The position numbers and the translations under genes were made by a program. Below, one piece after another: positions 60,092 through 64,000 of a DNA stretch of 64,000 nucleotides. Under the pieces are notes generated by a model. That model did not search any database. It was not told where the DNA came from and saw nothing but the letters and a program-made list of their open reading frames with translations. Source of the DNA: Prunella strophiata (Eukaryota > Chordata > Aves > Passeriformes > Prunellidae); assembly GCA_036583965.1 (NCBI GenBank), contig JAZBQD010000021.1:21171620-21235619 (forward strand), in the 5' to 3' direction. How positions within the stretch are numbered: position 1 is the first letter of the stretch; each line of letters opens with the position of its first letter.

Positions 60092-60982
60092 GGGGCCGGG
60101 GGCTCTGGGCTGGGGGCTCTGGGCAGGGGATCTGGGCTGGGGCTGGGGCTCTGGCTGGGGATCTGGGCTGGGGGATCTGGGCTGGGGGATCTGGGCTGGG
60201 GGATCTGGGCTGGGGGATCTGGGCTGGGGCTGGGGCTCTGGGCTGGGGGATCTGGGCTGGGGGATCTGGGCTGGGGGATCTGGGCTGGGGGATCTGGGCT
60301 GGGGGATCTGGGCTGGGGGATCTGGGCTGGGGGATCTGGGCTGGGGGATCTGGGCTGGGGGATCTGGGCTGGGGGATCTGGGCTGGGGGATCTGGGCTGG
60401 GGGATCTGGGCTGGGGGATCTGGGCTGGGGGATCTGGGCTGGGGGATCTGGGCTGGGGGATCTGGGCTGGGGGATCTGGGCTGGGGCTGGGGCTCTGGGC
60501 TGGGGCTGGGGCTCTGGGCTGGGGCTGGGGCTCTGGGCTGGGGCTGGGGCTCTGGGCTGGGGGATCTGGGCTGGGGGATCTGGGCTGGGGGATCTGGGCT
60601 GGGGCTGGGGCTCTGGGCTGGGGCTGGGGCTCTGGGCTGGGGCTGGGGCTCTGGGCTGGGGGATCTGGGCTGGGGGATCTGGGCTGGGGGATCTGGGCTG
60701 GGGGATCTGGGCTGGGGCTGGGGCTCTGGGCTGGGGCTGGGGCTCTGGGCTGGGGGATCTGGGCTGGGGCTGGGGCTCTGGGCTGGGGCTGGGGCTCTGG
60801 GCTGGGGGATCTGGGCTGGGGCTGGGGATCTGGCTGGGGGCTCTGGATGGGGGCTCTGGGCTGGGGCTGGGGCTCTGGGCTGGGGGATCTGGGCTGGGGG
60901 ATCTGGGCTGGGGATCTGGGCTGGGGCTGGGGGATGTGGGCTGGGGCTCTGGGCTGGGGGATCTGGGCTGGGGGCTGGGGCT
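60092..60982 (+). repeat. G-rich minisatellite of 14- and 19-bp units, G-quadruplex-prone
   Basis: About 890 bp of GGGCTGGGGGATCT (14 bp) and GGGCTGGGGCTGGGGCTCT (19 bp) units. Seventeen perfect 14-bp units run from 60240 to 60477, followed by alternating blocks of 19-mers and 14-mers. Any two adjacent 14-mers satisfy the G3+N1-7 quadruplex pattern (GGG-CT-GGGGG-ATCT-GGG-CT-GGGGG). Neither strand has a stop codon in any frame, so open frames of more than 300 codons appear on both strands (for example 59965-61098 + and 59969-61087 -); they are artefacts. The ZFHX3 pre-mRNA would carry the G-rich strand. Confidence 0.97.
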
Positions 60983-62605
60983 GCACGATTGTGGGGCCAG
61001 GGCAGGGGGTGATGGGCTGTGGGCCATGGGCAGTGGGGGCCGTCTCCTTGTGCTGTCCAGAGGGCCTCGGAGCACCTGAGCCAGCAAAGAATGGTTAAAA
61101 TTATGATTTAAATTAAATCTAGAAACCCTTTACCAAAGGTTTTTAATAAAATCAGCTAAAATCTGCTTCCATGGCATCTGCCTCAGCTGAAGGGACACCC
61201 TCACTCTGTGTGAAGTGGTTTGAAGGCACCGGGGTGGTGGGGTTGGGATGGGGATGGTTTGTTGTGTTTTTTACCTAGAGTGGGAAAAAAGATTGGAATT
61301 TTAATTTCTGAAATGTGAATCCAGCTGCTGGTTTCACAGCCCTTCTCCCAGCAAACTTGAGCACTCAGCTCACATGGCAGACTGCCCATCTCACCCCTCC
61401 ACCAGTGATACGTGTCTTTCTCCATGCTGGATGTCTTTGTCAGCACTTCCACCCATCTCCCCTCTCACTCCCAATTTAGGCTGTCATATCCTCAAACAGC
61501 ACTGCTGAGTATCTGCAAGCTGCTAATATATACTTTTAATCTGAATTTCTAGCCCTGTCTTTGTTAGGAGGAGGATGGGGGTTGGTGCTTGAACCCCTTA
61601 GGTGGTGCAGGTGATTCTCAGGATTGCGTGGGTTAATGGGGCTTACCATGACCAGATTATGTGAGTTAAAATTCTAAACTATCCTGCCTAAAAATGGGTA
61701 TAATGGCCTAAAAGTGCCTCTTTTAGCCCAGTGGTGGGGTAACTCCTGTGAGTTACAGGGACTGTACATTAATACCCGTAATAGTAGGTGATAATGTGGC
61801 TGTTACACCCTGGTGTAAGGGGTCTGGCAGCCACAGTGTTCTCACTCCCAGAGTCCCACCTGACGAGGTGCCTTGGAGTGGAGGTGCCCCACACCAGGTT
61901 GACACACTCTGTGCCCATGCTGTCATTCTGGGCTGGACCACGTGCTCTGTGTTTTGTTCTGAGCTTTCAGCACTTCACCGAGTGTTTCCTCCGTGCTTTC
62001 GCACCTGCACGGTGCTGCCCAGGACTGCAGGCTCTTCCCCTTGCTGGGATGAAGGCAAGGCTGCCAGCATGTTCCTCCTGTGCCTCATGTCTGGGCTGGG
62101 GCTGCAGCAGGCCAAGCTGCTCCGAGCTTGGTCTGGGCAGGAGGGATGTCATTTGTCTGCAGTGGGCTCTGGCATCTTGGTAACCAGGGTCAGTACTGCA
62201 CCCTGTCACTGGGTCCAAAGAGCTTGAGATGAGGATGAGGAGGAATGATGAGGCTGAAGGTGCTGGAGGCTCTGGTCACTCCCTCACGCTTCTGTAATCC
62301 CTGATGTGTCTGAGTAGAACTTTTTGTGTAGAGAGCCATGTCACTGTACGTGACACCTCAGGGGACCTCAGCAGCTCCAGATGGTAGAAGTAGGCGAGGT
62401 TCTTCGTTTTGTCTTCATCTCAGTTTTTTACAGTTTCTGTCTTGACCAATAAGCAGGTGTGCTGGGAGAACACTGGGTGATGTTGATAACCTGCCACCCA
62501 ACACTTGTGCACAGCCTTAGCTGTTGCTCTTACTCTTTGGCAGCTGCCTATTCTTCTGTACTGCCTTCCAAGTGTGTGTCACACTTCCTGCTTTTCTTGT
62601 TTCAG
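60983..62605 (+). other. ZFHX3: ZFHX3 intron 4, 3' end
   Basis: Non-coding, ending at acceptor cttttcttgtttcag (62591-62605). AT-rich near 61090-61160 (atgatttaaattaaatc). No gene or repeat recognised. Confidence 0.8.
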
Positions 62606-62713
62606 AAGAACCCAGTGAAGATGTGGAAGGGCCCAATGAAACAGCTGGCGATGCTGAGGAACCTGCCAAGGAGCAAGAGAGTGGAGGGGACAAGGACCAG
62701 AGTAAATGGACAG
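62606..62713 (+). CDS. ZFHX3: ZFHX3, fourth coding exon (codon 1143 to Thr1178 and first base of next)
   Basis: A 108-nt exon (2 + 35 codons + 1) encoding the acidic linker EEPSEDVEGPNETAGDAEEP and on to QSKWT. It follows the finger at C1083 and matches the human EDVEGPSE region. The acceptor is tcttgtttcag and the chosen donor ACAG|GTATGA. Phase 1 at both ends agrees with the upstream exon. A weaker GT 12 nt upstream (after 62701, GTAAAT) would give the same phase and drop four residues. The linker is less conserved than the fingers. The protein continues beyond the window. Confidence 0.93.
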
Positions 62714-64000
62714 GTATGATTTCTGTCATTTTGCAGAGGTGGTGTTTGGTCCCTCATTTTCTTCAAATCCAGGAAGGGGAGGTGGAAAAAACAGTGGTCC
62801 ACAAAACCCTTTTTAGCTGACCACAGCATGGCAGTGTCAACATGACATAAGTGCCATCCTCTGTGAAGGCTTTGGGTGTGGCTTCTTGACATACTCAATA
62901 GTTGGAGTTGTGGTGGGACAGGCTGGGACTGGACCCAGGCAGTGGGGATCAACAGCTGGGAGAGGAGAGGGGAGAAGGGGACGACCCCTCCTGCCAGCAG
63001 CTGGCACGTGGTTGGATTAAGCATAATCATTTGATGATTCTATGATTGTCCCACTCTGGAGAGAGCCATACATCTTCCACCCTTATCTGATCCTTGCTGT
63101 CCACTTCAGCCTGGGTCCAGAACTCGAGGTGCTGAAGGTGGCACTCATTTTTCTTGGCCCAGGACACAGCAGTTCTGGCTCCAGGTCCCATTTGTTTGGC
63201 AGGCTCAGTGTTGGTCAGTGCAATGCCTCAGAAACCCACAGAAACCCTTCTTCCAAGCAGCCCTCTCCTGCTGCCTTCATGGTTGCCTCTTGGCAAGCCC
63301 CAGACAAAGATACTTTGTCTTACATTGTCTTCCCAAAATGTGGTATTTCACCTGGACACTTGCAGTCTCAGCCCATCTCAGCCTCAGTCAGTGGAAGCTG
63401 TGTCCCAGCTGGTGCAGAGAGCAAGCTGGCCCTGTGGGCTGTTGAAGTTTGTGCTTTCAGTGTGGGCTGTACTCGCTGAGGTTGTTCTGTGTGTTCCTCG
63501 CCATCACATACTGATTCTTAACCGTGGAAATGCAATTTGGCTTGGCTGTAGGTGGCTTTTAGTCTCAGTTCGTTGTGTGGGATTGTGTGATGCTGGGCAC
63601 AACCATTTTGTGAAGTGTCACAGACAGATGTAAATTTTGTTTATTGATTAAATCTCTTCAGGGTAAATAGGGCTCTTCGCCCAAACCTGAAGCACTTTAA
63701 AAGGCTGATCTGTGTGCAAAGATTATATCTCAAAATATGTAAGGAAAAACGAGGAGCCTACTTTGTAAACTGTTTTCTGTCTAGAAACTCTGAATCTGGA
63801 TGGTTTAATTTCTTCACCCTGACAGTGAAGTTCCTAACCCAGTGTTTGTGAGCCAAGGAGAAGATGAGAAATGGGACAGCTCCATGGGGTCTCAAAGGGA
63901 GCTGTGTGGGGAGGGCTCAGAGCAGGCATGTGAACCCATGGGAGTGTGGGACCAACCTTGTGTGAGCCAAGGTGTGTGTGATGGGCTGGTGCTGAGCTCA
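62714..64000 (+). other. ZFHX3: ZFHX3 intron 5 (5' part, open to the right)
   Basis: Begins with GTATGA. Near 63020-63048 the text tgatgattctatgattg resembles the terminal 8-bp repeats of a CR1 tail, but no CR1 body is clear upstream. No further exon is seen up to the window end. Confidence 0.8.

Noticed and set aside
59969..61087. 372-codon proline/serine-rich frame on the - strand, and its + strand counterpart
   Set aside because: Both come from a stop-free minisatellite, have no unique sequence, and overlap each other completely.
63020..63048. Fourth CR1 tail
   Set aside because: Only a short tgatgattctatgattg match, with no convincing CR1 body upstream.

Overview
The window is vertebrate genomic DNA, most likely from a bird. 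Three sequence facts support this. It contains vertebrate-type exons separated by introns of up to about 26 kb. The only interspersed repeats I recognise are 3' ends of CR1 LINEs with the avian-type tail. No mammalian SINEs or L1 elements are visible. I cannot name the species.

The window carries one recognisable gene, on the + strand: the 5' coding part of ZFHX3 (ATBF1), a giant zinc-finger/homeodomain transcription factor. I identified it by near-identity to my memory of human ZFHX3, in particular the opening residues MEGCDSPV, the acidic run, the poly-Ala run and the C2H2 fingers. The layout is: intron 1 (1-7256, open to the left); first coding exon (7257-10000, ATG at 7303); intron 2 (10001-11933); coding exon 2 (11934-12431); intron 3 (12432-35994); coding exon 3 (35995-36226); intron 4 (36227-62605); coding exon 4 (62606-62713); start of intron 5 (62714-64000). 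Splice phases agree across all junctions. Together the exons encode about the first 1178 residues. The C-terminal fingers and homeodomains lie beyond the right edge.

The main anomaly is one extra T at 12290 in the second coding exon. It puts a TGA directly after ...GKAN and breaks the frame; removing it restores both the conserved reading frame and the exon phase. An assembly error is the likeliest cause.

The introns hold no other gene that I can support. They contain three CR1 fragments (all in the sense orientation), several microsatellites and short tandem duplications, and two notable minisatellites in intron 4. One is a ten-copy 36-bp array (57077-57436). The other is an 890-bp G-rich array of 14- and 19-bp units (60092-60982) that fits G-quadruplex patterns along its whole length and lacks stop codons in all six frames. 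Several AT-rich stretches are packed with homeodomain, CCAAT, GATA or POU-type motifs and look like candidate conserved enhancers. The best are 51240-51395, 34500-34830, 29685-30020, 45900-46110, 57640-57880 and 4960-5225. A compact CpG-rich pocket at 24365-24600 is a candidate alternative promoter. Conservation could not be measured here, so all regulatory calls are inference.
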